A stretch of 64,000 nucleotides of DNA from an uncultured Shewanella sp. (GTDB lineage: Bacteria; Pseudomonadota; Gammaproteobacteria; Enterobacterales; Shewanellaceae), in contig NZ_CANMUW010000001.1 of the NCBI RefSeq assembly GCF_947501225.1, positions 434,001 through 498,000 of the forward strand, given 5' to 3'. The position numbers and the translations under genes are program-made. Under the pieces are notes generated by a model, which had not been told where the DNA came from, ran no database searches, and saw only the letters and a program-made list of their open reading frames with translations. This document shows, piece after piece, positions 46,525 through 56,413 of the stretch (its first letter is position 1; the number at the start of each line of letters is the position of its first letter).

Positions 46525-47415
46525 TTATATTCCTATCGCTCGCGCGACCTTTGAGCCGGTTGCTCTTCCCAGAGCATGACTTATTGCATCTCCCGCAGCC
46601 GCTAACAGGTGCAGATCGATGCCGGTATCTATCCCCAGTCCATGTAACATATAGACCAGATCTTCGGTGGCCAGGTTGCCCGATGCGCCTTTGGCATAGG
46701 GGCAGCCACCGAGACCGGCTACCGAAGAATCGATAACGCTCACCCCGGTTTCCAGGCAGGCCAGGATGTTGGCCAGGGCCTGGCCGTAAGTATCATGAAA
46801 GTGCAGTGCGAGCTTGTCGACGGGAACCTTGCGGCTCACCGCTTCGACCATTTTACGGGCATTGTGCGGTGTGCCAACGCCAATGGTGTCACCCAGTGAG
46901 ATCTCGTAGCAGCCCATTTCGTAAAGGATTTCAGACACCCGGGCGACTTCACCCGAGGCGATATCACCTTCGTAGGGGCAGCCCAAGACACAGGAAACAT
47001 AGCCTCTGACCGGGATGTTTTCCGCCTGAGCCCGCTCCACGACAGGGATGAAACGCTCTATCGACTCTTCGATAGAGCAGTTGATGTTGCGCTGGCTGAA
47101 GCTTTGAGAGGCGGCACCGAAAATGGCAACTTCATCGGCTCCCGCGTCAAGGGCAAGTTCCAGCCCTTTCAAGTTCGGGGTTAGGGCGCTGTAGGTCACG
47201 CCGCTGTTACGCTTGATGTTTTTCAGCACATCACCCGAGTCGGCCATCTGTGGCACCCACTTGGGAGAGACGAAACTGGCAGCTTCGATACGCTTGATGC
47301 CGGCGTCGGCTAAACTTTCTATCAGGCTTATCTTGTCTTGTGTGCTGACACGTTTCTCGTTCTGTAACCCATCACGGGCGCCAACTTCGAAAATACTGAC
47401 CTTATTTGGAAGCAT
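46525..47415 (-). CDS. liuE: Hydroxymethylglutaryl-CoA lyase
   Basis: Cleaves HMG-CoA to acetyl-CoA and acetoacetate. ATG 47415 is chosen (GTG 47427 would overlap the upstream gene; GAGG is 6 bp before the ATG). Motifs: [12 protein letters not shown] (substrate and metal Asp), [13 protein letters not shown] (metal His pair) and [19 protein letters not shown] with the catalytic Cys loop. 296 residues. It follows liuD by 1 bp. Confidence 0.94.
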   Translation of the reverse strand: MLPNKVSIFEVGARDGLQNEKRVSTQDKISLIESLADAGIKRIEAASFVSPKWVPQMADSGDVLKNIKRNSGVTYSALTPNLKGLELALDAGADEVAIFGAASQSFSQRNINCSIEESIERFIPVVERAQAENIPVRGYVSCVLGCPYEGDIASGEVARVSEILYEMGCYEISLGDTIGVGTPHNARKMVEAVSRKVPVDKLALHFHDTYGQALANILACLETGVSVIDSSVAGLGGCPYAKGASGNLATEDLVYMLHGLGIDTGIDLHLLAAAGDAISHALGRATGSKVARAIGI

Positions 47416-47416
47416 C

Positions 47417-49495
47417 TCAGGCCTCACTCTCTTCAGTTTCAGTGGCTGCTACCTCAACCAACAGGCTGCCGTCGCTAACCAGTTCACCGGGTTCGAAGAA
47501 GAAAGCCGAGACTATGCCATCGAAGGGGGACTCAATTGTGTACTCCATCTTCATCGCCTCCATCACCATCAGGCCTTGCCCTGCGGTTACCGCATCGCCT
47601 TTCTCTACCAGATGGGTGACGATAGTGCCGTTCATCGGTGCCTTAAGCTTGTCTTCCGGACACTCCAGCTCCTCATCCTGTTCGGTTTGAATCGCGCGGA
47701 AGTGATAACTGGTCGAGTTGATAAACAGGGTGAAGTCATCGTTGACCCGGCTCACCGGGACTTTGATCTTGTGGCCACTGGTTTTTTGTATGTCGTGACA
47801 GCCGCTCAGACCACTATCGGCTATATCGGCTATTTCGGCGTGTAACATCTCACCCTTCAGCTCTCCCTTGAGCAGTAAGTGACAGCCATTGAGCTCAAGC
47901 TGGTAGAGAGATTGCTCGCCCACCAAGGTTTCGGTGATCTCCAGATGCTTGATCTCATGGTTATCATCGAGAAGTGCCACATTGTGCAGGCTTGCACTAT
48001 TAAGCCTGAAACCGCTGACGGCGCCCCAGGGAGAGTAAGGATCCTGGCTGTTGACGGCGCTGCGTTTGGCCTCGAGCTTGCGGGCACAGAGTTGATAGAG
48101 GGTTGCTAAGGCCAGTGCCGTCTGCTCATCACTGGAAGCGGTGCCTATGAGGGCGTCACCGTATCGGTCGATAAAGTCGGTGCTGAAATTGCCCTCGCCG
48201 AAAGCTCTGTGTTCAGCGATATTGGCAAGGAACTCTATGTTGTGCTTCAGGCCGCTAATCTGATAAGACTCCAATGAGTGCACCAGACGCTGAAGTGCGC
48301 GGGAGCGCGACTCATCCCAAACGATAAGTTTTGAGATCATTGGGTCGTAGAAGTTGCTTATCACGTCATTTTCACGAATGCCCGAGTCGATGCGTACATG
48401 TTTGCTCTGCTCGGGCTCACGCAGGAAATTGAGTCTGCCGCTGGCCGGCAGGAAATCATTTTGTGGATCCTCGGCGTAGATACGTACCTCGAAGGCATGG
48501 CCGTGAATACGAACCTCTTTCTGAGTGAGGGGGAGTTCACTGCCACTGGCGACCATGAGTTGCCACTTCACCAGGTCTTGTCCCGTGACCATCTCTGTGA
48601 CTGGATGCTCCACCTGAAGGCGGGTATTCATCTCCATGAAGTAGAAGCTGTCATCGGTATCGAGCAGAAACTCTACGGTGCCGGCGCCACAATAATTGAT
48701 AGCCTTGGCCGCTGCGACGGCGGCTTCACCCATCTTGACTCTGAGTTCATCACTCAGCCCCGGTGCCGGCGCTTCTTCAACCACTTTTTGATGGCGGCGC
48801 TGTATCGAGCAGTCACGATCTGAGAGGTAGATGTAGTTACCCCGGGTATCGGCGAACACCTGCACCTCTACATGGCGGGGCTGACGCAGATAACGCTCCA
48901 TCAGGAGCTTATCGTTACCGAAAGAGGAGATAGCCTCACGGCGGGCCGATTGAATAGCCTCGAGTACTTCATTGCTGCTTTCGACGATGCGCATTCCCTT
49001 GCCGCCGCCACCGAAGGCCGCCTTGATAAGCAGAGGGTAGCCCATCTTGTTAGCTTCTTCGATGAGCAGTTCATCATCCTGAGCATCACCGTGGTAACCG
49101 GGCACCAGAGGTACATTAGCCGCACCCATGATCTCTTTTGCCGCGCTTTTGCTGCCCATGGAGTCGATGGCGTCGGCGCTGGGGCCGACGAAGCTGATCC
49201 CCGATTTTTCACACAGCCTGGCAAAGTCGGCATTTTCTGACAGAAAACCATAGCCGGGGTGGATAGCCTGAGCTCCTGACTTCTTAGCGATATCTATGAT
49301 CAACGAGCCTTTAAGGTAGGAGTCTGCCGGTGCGCTGCCACCGAGATAGAAAGATTCGTCGGCCATGGCGACATGGCGGGCGTCGATATCGGCATCACTA
49401 TAGAGGGCAACCGTTCGAACCCCCATGGCTTTTGCCGTTTTGATAATACGACAGGCAATTTCGCCTCGGTTGGCGATTAGCAGTTTGGTAAACAT
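47417..49495 (-). CDS. liuD: 3-methylcrotonyl-CoA carboxylase, biotin-containing alpha subunit
   Basis: Biotin-dependent carboxylase making 3-methylglutaconyl-CoA with LiuB. ATG 49495 gives [18 protein letters not shown]; upstream codons overlap liuC. Domains: biotin carboxylase (1-450; ATP-grasp with [23 protein letters not shown]), a BT-like linker, and a C-terminal biotinyl domain with EAMKMEY. 692 residues, usual for MCC-alpha. Confidence 0.94.
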   Translation of the reverse strand: MFTKLLIANRGEIACRIIKTAKAMGVRTVALYSDADIDARHVAMADESFYLGGSAPADSYLKGSLIIDIAKKSGAQAIHPGYGFLSENADFARLCEKSGISFVGPSADAIDSMGSKSAAKEIMGAANVPLVPGYHGDAQDDELLIEEANKMGYPLLIKAAFGGGGKGMRIVESSNEVLEAIQSARREAISSFGNDKLLMERYLRQPRHVEVQVFADTRGNYIYLSDRDCSIQRRHQKVVEEAPAPGLSDELRVKMGEAAVAAAKAINYCGAGTVEFLLDTDDSFYFMEMNTRLQVEHPVTEMVTGQDLVKWQLMVASGSELPLTQKEVRIHGHAFEVRIYAEDPQNDFLPASGRLNFLREPEQSKHVRIDSGIRENDVISNFYDPMISKLIVWDESRSRALQRLVHSLESYQISGLKHNIEFLANIAEHRAFGEGNFSTDFIDRYGDALIGTASSDEQTALALATLYQLCARKLEAKRSAVNSQDPYSPWGAVSGFRLNSASLHNVALLDDNHEIKHLEITETLVGEQSLYQLELNGCHLLLKGELKGEMLHAEIADIADSGLSGCHDIQKTSGHKIKVPVSRVNDDFTLFINSTSYHFRAIQTEQDEELECPEDKLKAPMNGTIVTHLVEKGDAVTAGQGLMVMEAMKMEYTIESPFDGIVSAFFFEPGELVSDGSLLVEVAATETEESEA

Positions 49496-49496
49496 A

Positions 49497-50336
49497 TTAT
49501 TCAGCTCCTTGCGTATTATCGGTGCAGAGATTCCATTTGGGACTGCGCTTTTCGAAGAAGGCATTGAGTCCCTCCTGACCCTCATCGGACACCCGGATTT
49601 TTGCGATACGTTCGCTGGTGTGATCAAGAGTCTGTTGATCTATTACGCCGTCTTCGAGTGTTGAGAGCAGAGTCTTAACCCATGCCATCCCTTGCGGACT
49701 GTTACTGAGCAGTTGGCCGATTAACGGCTGTGCGGCCGCGTTAAGATCGTCGTTAATCTCATGGATTATCTGCAGTTGCTGAGCCTTGGTTGCATCGAAA
49801 CGCTCGGCCGTCAGCATGTAGCGTCTTGCGGCGCGCTGCCCCATGGCGCGGGTGACATAGGGGCTGATAACCGCAGGGATGAGGCCAAGCTTAACTTCGC
49901 TCAGGCAGAAGCTGGCTTTTTGGTTGGCGATGGCAATGTCACAGCAACAGATGAGCCCTAATGCGCCACCGAAGGCGGCTCCCTGTACCAGAGCGATTGT
50001 GGGTTTGGGAAACTTATCGAGTGTCGACATGAGCTTAGCTAACTGATTGGCATCGCTCAGGTTCTGCTCGAAATCCATCTTTGCCTGTTTGCGCATCCAG
50101 TTCAGATCGGCGCCGGCGCTGAAATTTTTGCCGTTGGCCTTCAGCACCAATATCTGGCAGTCGGGTTTATCGGCAAAGTATTGAAAGACATTGATCATCT
50201 CGTCGATCATCACCTCATCGAAGGCGTTGTGTTTATCGGCACGGTCTAGCACGACCTCAGCGACGCCACCTGCAAGGGAACAACTGATGTAGTTAAGGGT
50301 ACTCGAAAATTCGGTTGTCATGGCTGAGCTATCCAT
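49497..50336 (-). CDS. liuC: Methylglutaconyl-CoA hydratase (enoyl-CoA hydratase family)
   Basis: Hydrates 3-methylglutaconyl-CoA to HMG-CoA. Crotonase fold: DRADKHNAFDEVMI, oxyanion loop GKNFSAGADLNWMRK and GAAFGGALGLICCCDIAIA. Start ATG 50336 (MDSSAMTTEF) or ATG 50321 are both possible. 279 residues. One base separates it from liuD, while a 129-bp gap with a GC hairpin precedes it. Confidence 0.9.
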   Translation of the reverse strand: MDSSAMTTEFSSTLNYISCSLAGGVAEVVLDRADKHNAFDEVMIDEMINVFQYFADKPDCQILVLKANGKNFSAGADLNWMRKQAKMDFEQNLSDANQLAKLMSTLDKFPKPTIALVQGAAFGGALGLICCCDIAIANQKASFCLSEVKLGLIPAVISPYVTRAMGQRAARRYMLTAERFDATKAQQLQIIHEINDDLNAAAQPLIGQLLSNSPQGMAWVKTLLSTLEDGVIDQQTLDHTSERIAKIRVSDEGQEGLNAFFEKRSPKWNLCTDNTQGAE

Positions 50337-50438
50337 TGTTCTTCTAACCTGATTATCTGAAAGCTAGTTATCTGAAATAACGCGACTCTTGATAAAAGAC
50401 GGGTCTATTTCACTATCGGTGTTTCAATAGCGTTGTCG

Positions 50439-50458
50439 GCGGGCTGTACACAGCCCGC
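50439..50458 (-). other. Intercistronic GC-rich hairpin between liuB and liuC
   Basis: Perfect 8-bp stem GCGGGCTG/CAGCCCGC with a TACA loop, lacking a T-run in the direction of transcription, so not a standard terminator. It may stabilise or process the polycistronic mRNA. Confidence 0.6.
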
Positions 50459-50465
50459 TCGAAAA

Positions 50466-52073
50466 TCACATACGAAATACCCCAAACTTAGTCTCCTCAA
50501 TCGGCGCGTTCAACGCCGCAGAGAGAGCTAAACCCACGACATCACGGGTCTGAGCTGGGTCGATGATACCGTCGTCCCACAGGCGGGCACTGGCGTGGTA
50601 GGGATGCCCCTCCTTGTCATACTGATTGACGATGGGCTCGCGGAACTCCTGCTCCTCCTGCGTCGACCACTCAACCCCTTTTCGGGCCAGACCGTCACGG
50701 CGGACAGTGGCGAGCACGCCTGCGGCTTGTTCGCCACCCATCACAGATATTCGGGCGTTGGGCCACATCCACATCATGGTAGGCTCAAACGCCCGGCCAC
50801 ACATGCCATAGTTACCCGCGCCATAACTGCCGCCTATGATGACGGTAAACTTAGGGACGGTGGCACAAGATACGGCGGTCACCATCTTGGCACCATGTTT
50901 AGCAATTCCCTCGTGTTCATACTTCTTGCCCACCATGAAGCCGGTGATATTTTGCAGGAATAGCAGGGGGATCTTTCTCTGGCAACACAGTTCGATGAAG
51001 TGAGCGCCTTTTTGAGCGGACTCGGAGAATAAAATGCCGTTGTTGGCGACGATACCGACAGGGTAGCCATGGATCCGCGCGAAGCCACAGACCAGAGTAT
51101 TACCGTAGTTTGCTTTAAATTCATCGAAGTCAGAATCATCAACGATACGTGCGATAACCTCTCTGACATCATAGGGTTTCTTCAGGTCAGTTCCCACAAT
51201 GCCGTACAGTTCATTGATGTCGAATCTGGGGGCTTTGACCGGGCTCAGCTGTGATTGGATCTGCTTTTGATGATTGAGCCTGGTGACGGCTTTACGGGCA
51301 AGCTCGAGTGCATGTTCGTCACTGTGCGCCATATGATCGGCTACGCCGGAAATTTTAGTATGCACTTCGGCGCCACCGAGTTCTTCGGCACTCACCTCTT
51401 CGCCTGTTGCAGCCTTAACCAGCGGCGGGCCGGCCAGAAAGATGGTTCCCTGCTCTTTGACAATGATCGATTCATCGGCCATGGCAGGAACATAGGCACC
51501 ACCTGCGGTGCACAGCCCCATTACAACGGCTATCTGCGGAATACCTTTGGCCGACATCTGGGCCTGGTTGTAGAAGATACGTCCGAAGTGATCGCGGTCG
51601 GGAAATACCTCATCCTGACGGGGCAGGTTAGCGCCGCCGGAATCGACCAGGTAGATGCAGGGCAGGTGACAACGACCGGCGATCTCCTGTGCCCGCAGGT
51701 GTTTCTTCACCGTGACCGGATAGTAGGTGCCCCCTTTTACGGTGGCGTCGTTGGCGATAACCATACACTCTACGCCGCTCACGCGACCGATACCGGCTAT
51801 GATACCAGCGGAGGGCACCACATCCTCATAGAGTTCATATGCGGCAAACTGAGAAATCTCAAGGAAGGGGGAGCCGGGATCTAACAGCTTTTCGACACGC
51901 TGGCGGGGGAGAAGTTTGCCGCGTGAGAGGTGACGTTCGCGGGCAACGCTGCCGCCACCCAGCTCAATCTCAGTAAGCTTCAATTGAAGATCCTGAACAA
52001 GGGCCGCCATATCATCATGTTTGGCCTTAAATTCATCGCTACGGGAATTAATCCGACTGCTTAGTTGAGTCAC
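50466..52073 (-). CDS. liuB: 3-methylcrotonyl-CoA carboxylase, carboxyltransferase beta subunit
   Basis: Carboxyltransferase partner of LiuD. GTG 52073 is preferred: AAGGA is 7 bp upstream and it yields 535 residues starting with TQLSSRIN, the family length and start. Motifs [56 protein letters not shown] and [19 protein letters not shown] match MCC-beta. GC-rich hairpins occur on both sides. Confidence 0.94.
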   Translation of the reverse strand: MTQLSSRINSRSDEFKAKHDDMAALVQDLQLKLTEIELGGGSVARERHLSRGKLLPRQRVEKLLDPGSPFLEISQFAAYELYEDVVPSAGIIAGIGRVSGVECMVIANDATVKGGTYYPVTVKKHLRAQEIAGRCHLPCIYLVDSGGANLPRQDEVFPDRDHFGRIFYNQAQMSAKGIPQIAVVMGLCTAGGAYVPAMADESIIVKEQGTIFLAGPPLVKAATGEEVSAEELGGAEVHTKISGVADHMAHSDEHALELARKAVTRLNHQKQIQSQLSPVKAPRFDINELYGIVGTDLKKPYDVREVIARIVDDSDFDEFKANYGNTLVCGFARIHGYPVGIVANNGILFSESAQKGAHFIELCCQRKIPLLFLQNITGFMVGKKYEHEGIAKHGAKMVTAVSCATVPKFTVIIGGSYGAGNYGMCGRAFEPTMMWMWPNARISVMGGEQAAGVLATVRRDGLARKGVEWSTQEEQEFREPIVNQYDKEGHPYHASARLWDDGIIDPAQTRDVVGLALSAALNAPIEETKFGVFRM

Positions 52074-52106
52074 AGTTTCAATCCTTTTTAAGCTGAAATC
52101 CGACAC

Positions 52107-52131
52107 CTGCGGGCTGGTTAATGGCCCGCAG
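52107..52131 (-). other. Intercistronic GC-rich hairpin between liuA and liuB
   Basis: 8-bp stem CTGCGGGC/GCCCGCAG with a nine-base loop, 11 bp after the liuA stop and no T-run. Mirrors the hairpin on the other side of liuB. Confidence 0.55.
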
Positions 52132-52142
52132 CCGAGATAGTC

Positions 52143-53312
52143 CTATTTAGATTCGTTGAAGAGCTCGCGGCCTATCAACATGCGACGGATCTCCGATGTA
52201 CCCGCGCCTATCTCATAGAGTTTGGCGTCACGCAGTAACCGGCCTGTAGCGTATTCGTTGACATAGCCGTTTCCGCCCAGCAGCTGAATGGCGTCCAGAG
52301 CCATCTTAGTGGCCAGTTCGGCAGAGTACAGAATGGCTCCGGCGGCATCTTTACGGGTGGTTTCACCACGGTCGCAGGATTTAGCCACATTATAGATATA
52401 AGACTTAGCCGCGTTCATGCCGGTGTACATATCGGCCAACTTGCCCTGAACCAGCTGAAACTGTCCGATCGATTTACCAAACTGCTCACGTTCATGAATG
52501 TAGGGGACGACGATATCCATGCAGGCAGTCATGATGCCCAACGGGCCGCCAGAAAGAACGACACGCTCATAGTCCAGGCCGCTCATCAAGACCTTTACGC
52601 CGTTGTTGAGTCCGCCCAGGATATTCTCTTCGGGTACCTCACAATTCTCAAACACCAGTTCACAGGTGTTAGAACCGCGCATGCCAAGCTTGTCCAGCTT
52701 CTGCGCCGTGCTGAAGCCCTTGAAGCCGCGTTCGACGATAAAGGCGGTGATCCCGTGGGCGCCTTTTTCGAGGTCAGTTTTTGCGTAGATGACATAGGTA
52801 TGAGCATCGGGGCCGTTGGTGATCCACATCTTGTTGCCGTTGAGGATATAGCGATCACCCTCTTTGCGGGCATGCAGTTTCATAGAAACCACATCTGAAC
52901 CGGCATTGGGCTCACTCATGGCCAGTGCCCCAATATGCTCGCCGGAGATCAGTTTTGGCAGATATTTGGCTTTCTGCTCGGCATTACCGTTGCGGTTGAT
53001 CTGGTTAACGCAAAGGTTTGAGTGTGCGCCATAACTTAAACCGATAGAGGCAGAAGCACGTGAGATCTCCTCCATGGCGACGACATGAGCCAGGTATCCC
53101 ATATCCGCTCCACCATACTCCTCAGGCACAGTGACGCCGAGTAACCCCATATCACCGAGGACCGGCCATAACTCGTTGGGGAAGGCATTATCGAGATCCG
53201 TTTTAGCGGCTATCGGTGCAATTTCGTTGGCGGCAAACTGCTGTACAGCATCACGCAGCATATCGACATCTTCGCCAAGGCCAAAGTTGAGAGATGAGTA
53301 GAGTTGAGTCAT
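52143..53312 (-). CDS. liuA: Isovaleryl-CoA dehydrogenase
   Basis: FAD enzyme oxidising isovaleryl-CoA to 3-methylcrotonyl-CoA, passing electrons to ETF. 389 residues of the acyl-CoA dehydrogenase fold: [33 protein letters not shown], and the isovaleryl-type active site [17 protein letters not shown] in which the Glu is the catalytic base in this subfamily (others place it near residue 376). First enzyme gene after liuR. Confidence 0.95.
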   Translation of the reverse strand: MTQLYSSLNFGLGEDVDMLRDAVQQFAANEIAPIAAKTDLDNAFPNELWPVLGDMGLLGVTVPEEYGGADMGYLAHVVAMEEISRASASIGLSYGAHSNLCVNQINRNGNAEQKAKYLPKLISGEHIGALAMSEPNAGSDVVSMKLHARKEGDRYILNGNKMWITNGPDAHTYVIYAKTDLEKGAHGITAFIVERGFKGFSTAQKLDKLGMRGSNTCELVFENCEVPEENILGGLNNGVKVLMSGLDYERVVLSGGPLGIMTACMDIVVPYIHEREQFGKSIGQFQLVQGKLADMYTGMNAAKSYIYNVAKSCDRGETTRKDAAGAILYSAELATKMALDAIQLLGGNGYVNEYATGRLLRDAKLYEIGAGTSEIRRMLIGRELFNESK

Positions 53313-53452
53313 TGCTTGTGTCCTATCAATTTTTTAATGTAATTACGCTTTTATTATTTTTATCGTAATGAGTTAGATTTTATTTTTAGAATAGTCGCTC
53401 TTACTGTATCTGCTTGTATGGTGTCGCTTTCGCAACGAATAATATTGGTGCG

Positions 53453-53857
53453 CTAGGTTTTAGCTTGCTGCTTCTCAAGCGCGGCGCGGCATTGCTGCTC
53501 GGCCGAGTTCAGCTCCATTAAGACGACCTTGATGTCATCCATCTGCTGCTGCAGTGAAGACTTCTTATCCTCTACAAGCTCAAGCATGGTATGAAGCTGT
53601 GAGCTGCTGTTTTTATCAGCATCATAGAGTTCAAACAGGCGACGGGTTTCGGCCAAAGAGAAGCCCAGACGTTTGCCCCGCAGGATCAATTTAAGACGGA
53701 CTCTGTCTTTCAAACCATAGATACGCGTTTGACCCCGACGTTTAGGTTTCAGCAGGCCCTGATCTTCATAGAAGCGAATACTACGAGTCGTAATATCAAA
53801 CTCTTTAGAGAGGTCGCTAATAGAGTATGTGGTTTGTGGACTATGATTCTCGCTCAT
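53453..53857 (-). CDS. liuR: MerR-family regulator LiuR
   Basis: Regulator of branched-chain amino acid catabolism. ATG 53857 gives a 134-residue protein, as is usual, with the MerR winged helix at the start (YSISDLSKEFDITTRSIRFYEDQGLLKPKRRGQTRIYG) and a dimerisation helix (LHTMLELVEDKKSSLQQQMDDIK). The frame extends 38 codons upstream across the operator, which is unlikely coding. It probably controls itself, the liu operon and etfBA. Confidence 0.92.
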   Translation of the reverse strand: MSENHSPQTTYSISDLSKEFDITTRSIRFYEDQGLLKPKRRGQTRIYGLKDRVRLKLILRGKRLGFSLAETRRLFELYDADKNSSSQLHTMLELVEDKKSSLQQQMDDIKVVLMELNSAEQQCRAALEKQQAKT

Positions 53858-54393
53858 GAATAACACCATAAAATTTAACTTTAAATGGAACGATATATGA
53901 AGTTTACGTAAAGGTAAAGCTGGCGGCGGGAATTTATGCCCCTCTGGGGGCCAGCCCCATTCAATATTCAAGGGAGATGGGTATGTGATAATTTTTTATG
54001 GTTCTGATTTATAAGCTTTTTGTTTTGCATCGATTCTGTTCTCCCTAGTCTGCTTCTACTCAGGTTAGACTTTGGTTTAGCTGCTTTGCCTGCCGGACTG
54101 TTTTGCCGGTTAATCCCCTGCTTTTCCTCCAATCGACAGAACCTGTGGCCGGGTTTATCTCCAAGAGTGGCCGATTCAGTCAGCCAAATTAAGTTTTTGT
54201 TTAAATTCAATGGGGAGCGCGTCCCCTAATCCCAAGGTCTAATGGGCATCGCTGATATGGCTTGCATAATGGGAGAATCAACTTCTATTAGTATCGACTC
54301 ATAGAGGAAGTATCAAAGGAAGGGAAAGCTGGCAGTGGAACGCCTTTAGGGAAGGTTATTAGGCTGACATCACTGTTATTGTGGGAGAGCAAA
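53858..54393. other. Divergent promoter region of liuR and the acyl-CoA ligase gene
   Basis: 536 bp. Near the liuR side it contains a LiuR-like operator. The middle (about 53970-54230) is open in two frames on opposite strands but neither frame has an SD or recognisable protein, so I do not call a gene. GGAG precedes the ligase ATG. Confidence 0.5.
53899..53920 (-). promoter_or_regulatory. LiuR-like operator upstream of liuR
   Basis: Read on the minus strand it contains TTTACCTTTACGTAAACTT, around the perfect palindrome TTTACGTAAA (53903-53912). It lies about 45-60 bp before the liuR start and matches the LiuR motif recalled from comparative studies as well as the etfB palindrome in this window. 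Confidence 0.7.
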
Positions 54394-56310
54394 ATGAAGA
54401 CACGCAATTGTGAATTACACCATCAGATACATAGTAACTCATTAACTGAGCCGGATAGCTTCTGGGCCAATGCGGCAAAAGAGTTAGCTTGGGAGCGGAG
54501 CTGGGATAGGGTGCTTGACGACAGTAAGGCTCCTATCTACTCATGGTTTGCCGGCGCCGAACTTAATACTTGCTACAACGCCGTAGACAGACATGTGGAA
54601 AATGGCCGGGGAGATCAAGTAGCCATTCAGTATGTCAGTCCCGTGACTGAGTCCGAGTATGGTATCACCTACAATGAGCTGCAGGCTCAGGTGAGCAGGT
54701 TGGCTGGTTATATGGACTCGGTCGGTGTAAAGAAAGGCGATCGCGTCATCATCTACATGCCCATGGTACCTGAAACTGCTTACGCCATGCTTGCCTGTGC
54801 GAGGATCGGTGCGATTCACTCTGTGGTCTTCGGGGGTTTTGCGGCCAGTGAGCTGGCGACCAGAATCGACGATGCCAAGCCTAAGCTGATACTATCCGCC
54901 TCGTGCGGTATTGAGCCCTCGGGAGTGGTGCCCTATAAGCCACTGCTCGATGATGCGATAGCACAATCTGACCACGCAGTGGATACATGTATCATCTTAA
55001 ACCGCAGCCAATACACGGCAGAGCTCGTCACCGGACGTGATGTCGATTGGCAAAGTGCGGTTGCCGATGCTCCTGATATCGCCTGTCAAACGGTAGCGGC
55101 GACAGATCCTCTCTACGTGTTATATACCTCAGGCACGACGGGGCAACCTAAAGGGGTCGTGCGTGATAATGGCGGCCATGCGGTGGCACTCTCCTGGTCT
55201 ATGAAACATATCTACGATATCGGTGCCGGTGATGTCTTCTGGGCGGCTTCCGATGTCGGGTGGGTGGTTGGTCACTCCTATATCATCTATGGTCCCCTGT
55301 TGGTGGGCGCGACAACGGTTATGTTTGAAGGTAAGCCGGTTGGAACACCGGATCCAGGAATATTCTGGCGGATCATCGAGCAGTATCGTGTTAAGAGTTT
55401 CTTTACCGCGCCGACAGCGATACGGGCCATTAAGCGGGATGACCCTGACGGAGATTTTCTTAAGGATGTGGAACTTAGCTGCCTTAAAACCCTCTTTCTG
55501 GCGGGGGAGCGCTGCGACCCCGATACCCTCAATTGGGCCGAAAAGAGACTTAATAAGCCGGTGATCGATCACTGGTGGCAGACTGAAACCGGCTGGCCGG
55601 TTGCGGCTAACCTTATGGGAACAGCACCGGTTGAGGTCAAGGCGGGCTCCCCGGCGCTGCCTGTGCCCGGTTATCAGGTCGAGGTCGTGGATGAGATGGG
55701 AGATGTCGTCGAGGCGGGGGCTTCGGGTAATGTGGTGATCAAACTGCCTCTTCCTCCCGGAACATTGACGACGCTATGGAACAATGAGCAACGTTATCTG
55801 GACAGTTACCTCTCCATGTATCCGGGTTACTACCTGACCGGCGATGCGGGTTATATGGATGAAGATGGTTATCTCTACATCATGAGCCGTATCGATGACA
55901 TCATCAATGTCGCGGGCCATCGACTCTCAACCGGCCGTTTCGAAGAGGTGTTGTGTCAGCATGAGGCTGTCGCCGAAGTGGCGGTGATTGGGGTCGACGA
56001 TAAACTTAAGGGGCAGTTACCTCTGGGGTTAGTTGTACTTAAGAAGGGGGTGACGCTGAGTGATGAGGAGTTATATCGCGAGCTTATCGCTTTGGTTCGT
56101 GAACATATCGGTCCTGTTGCATCATTCCGTTTGGTCAGTGCGGTGCAGAAGTTACCCAAGACCCGCTCGGGTAAGATCTTACGGGGAACCATGAGAAAAA
56201 TAGCAGACAATCAGGAATATAAGATGCCTGCGACCATAGAAGATCCGCAAACATTGGAGTTGGTTCGCAATGCGCTCACGCGTATGGGGTATGCCGATGC
56301 CCATGTGTAG
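54394..56310 (+). CDS. Propionyl-CoA synthetase-like (PrpE-type) acyl-CoA ligase
   Basis: AMP-forming ligase of 638 residues (ATG 54394, GGAG 6 bp upstream). The beginning PIYSWFAGAELNTCYNAVDRHVE is typical of the PrpE/ACSS3 branch rather than Acs. Core motifs: VLYTSGTTGQPKGVVRD, WWQTETGWPV, YLTGDAGYMDEDGY, RIDDIINVAGHRLSTG and KTRSGKILRGTMRK, with the acetylatable Lys of Acs-type enzymes. It runs divergently from liuR. It may activate propionate, or a branched acid such as isovalerate for LiuA. Confidence 0.85.
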   Translation: MKTRNCELHHQIHSNSLTEPDSFWANAAKELAWERSWDRVLDDSKAPIYSWFAGAELNTCYNAVDRHVENGRGDQVAIQYVSPVTESEYGITYNELQAQVSRLAGYMDSVGVKKGDRVIIYMPMVPETAYAMLACARIGAIHSVVFGGFAASELATRIDDAKPKLILSASCGIEPSGVVPYKPLLDDAIAQSDHAVDTCIILNRSQYTAELVTGRDVDWQSAVADAPDIACQTVAATDPLYVLYTSGTTGQPKGVVRDNGGHAVALSWSMKHIYDIGAGDVFWAASDVGWVVGHSYIIYGPLLVGATTVMFEGKPVGTPDPGIFWRIIEQYRVKSFFTAPTAIRAIKRDDPDGDFLKDVELSCLKTLFLAGERCDPDTLNWAEKRLNKPVIDHWWQTETGWPVAANLMGTAPVEVKAGSPALPVPGYQVEVVDEMGDVVEAGASGNVVIKLPLPPGTLTTLWNNEQRYLDSYLSMYPGYYLTGDAGYMDEDGYLYIMSRIDDIINVAGHRLSTGRFEEVLCQHEAVAEVAVIGVDDKLKGQLPLGLVVLKKGVTLSDEELYRELIALVREHIGPVASFRLVSAVQKLPKTRSGKILRGTMRKIADNQEYKMPATIEDPQTLELVRNALTRMGYADAHV

Positions 56311-56413
56311 CACTGTTTGCTGTTAACCATGCAAATACGCATGCAGCCGCCTGAGATTGCATGCGTTGATTTGGCTAAAGAGGTTAAGAGCTGGTCTAAG
56401 TGGAGCGGATCTG

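Noticed and set aside
47213..47845. 210-codon frame on the plus strand across liuE and liuD
   Set aside because: Antisense to two well-identified genes; the translation looks random.
51255..51884. 209-codon frame antisense to liuB
   Set aside because: Shadow of the carboxyltransferase gene.
53968..54229. Overlapping open frames of 80 and 69 codons on opposite strands between liuR and the ligase
   Set aside because: Neither has a good SD or recognisable protein; composition is basic and low complexity, and the region must hold two promoters.
54394..56310. Calling this gene acs (acetyl-CoA synthetase) controlled by the CrbS/R-like pair
   Set aside because: The N-terminal signature is of the PrpE/ACSS3 branch and the gene is over 40 kb from the sensor genes, so neither the name nor the link is supported.
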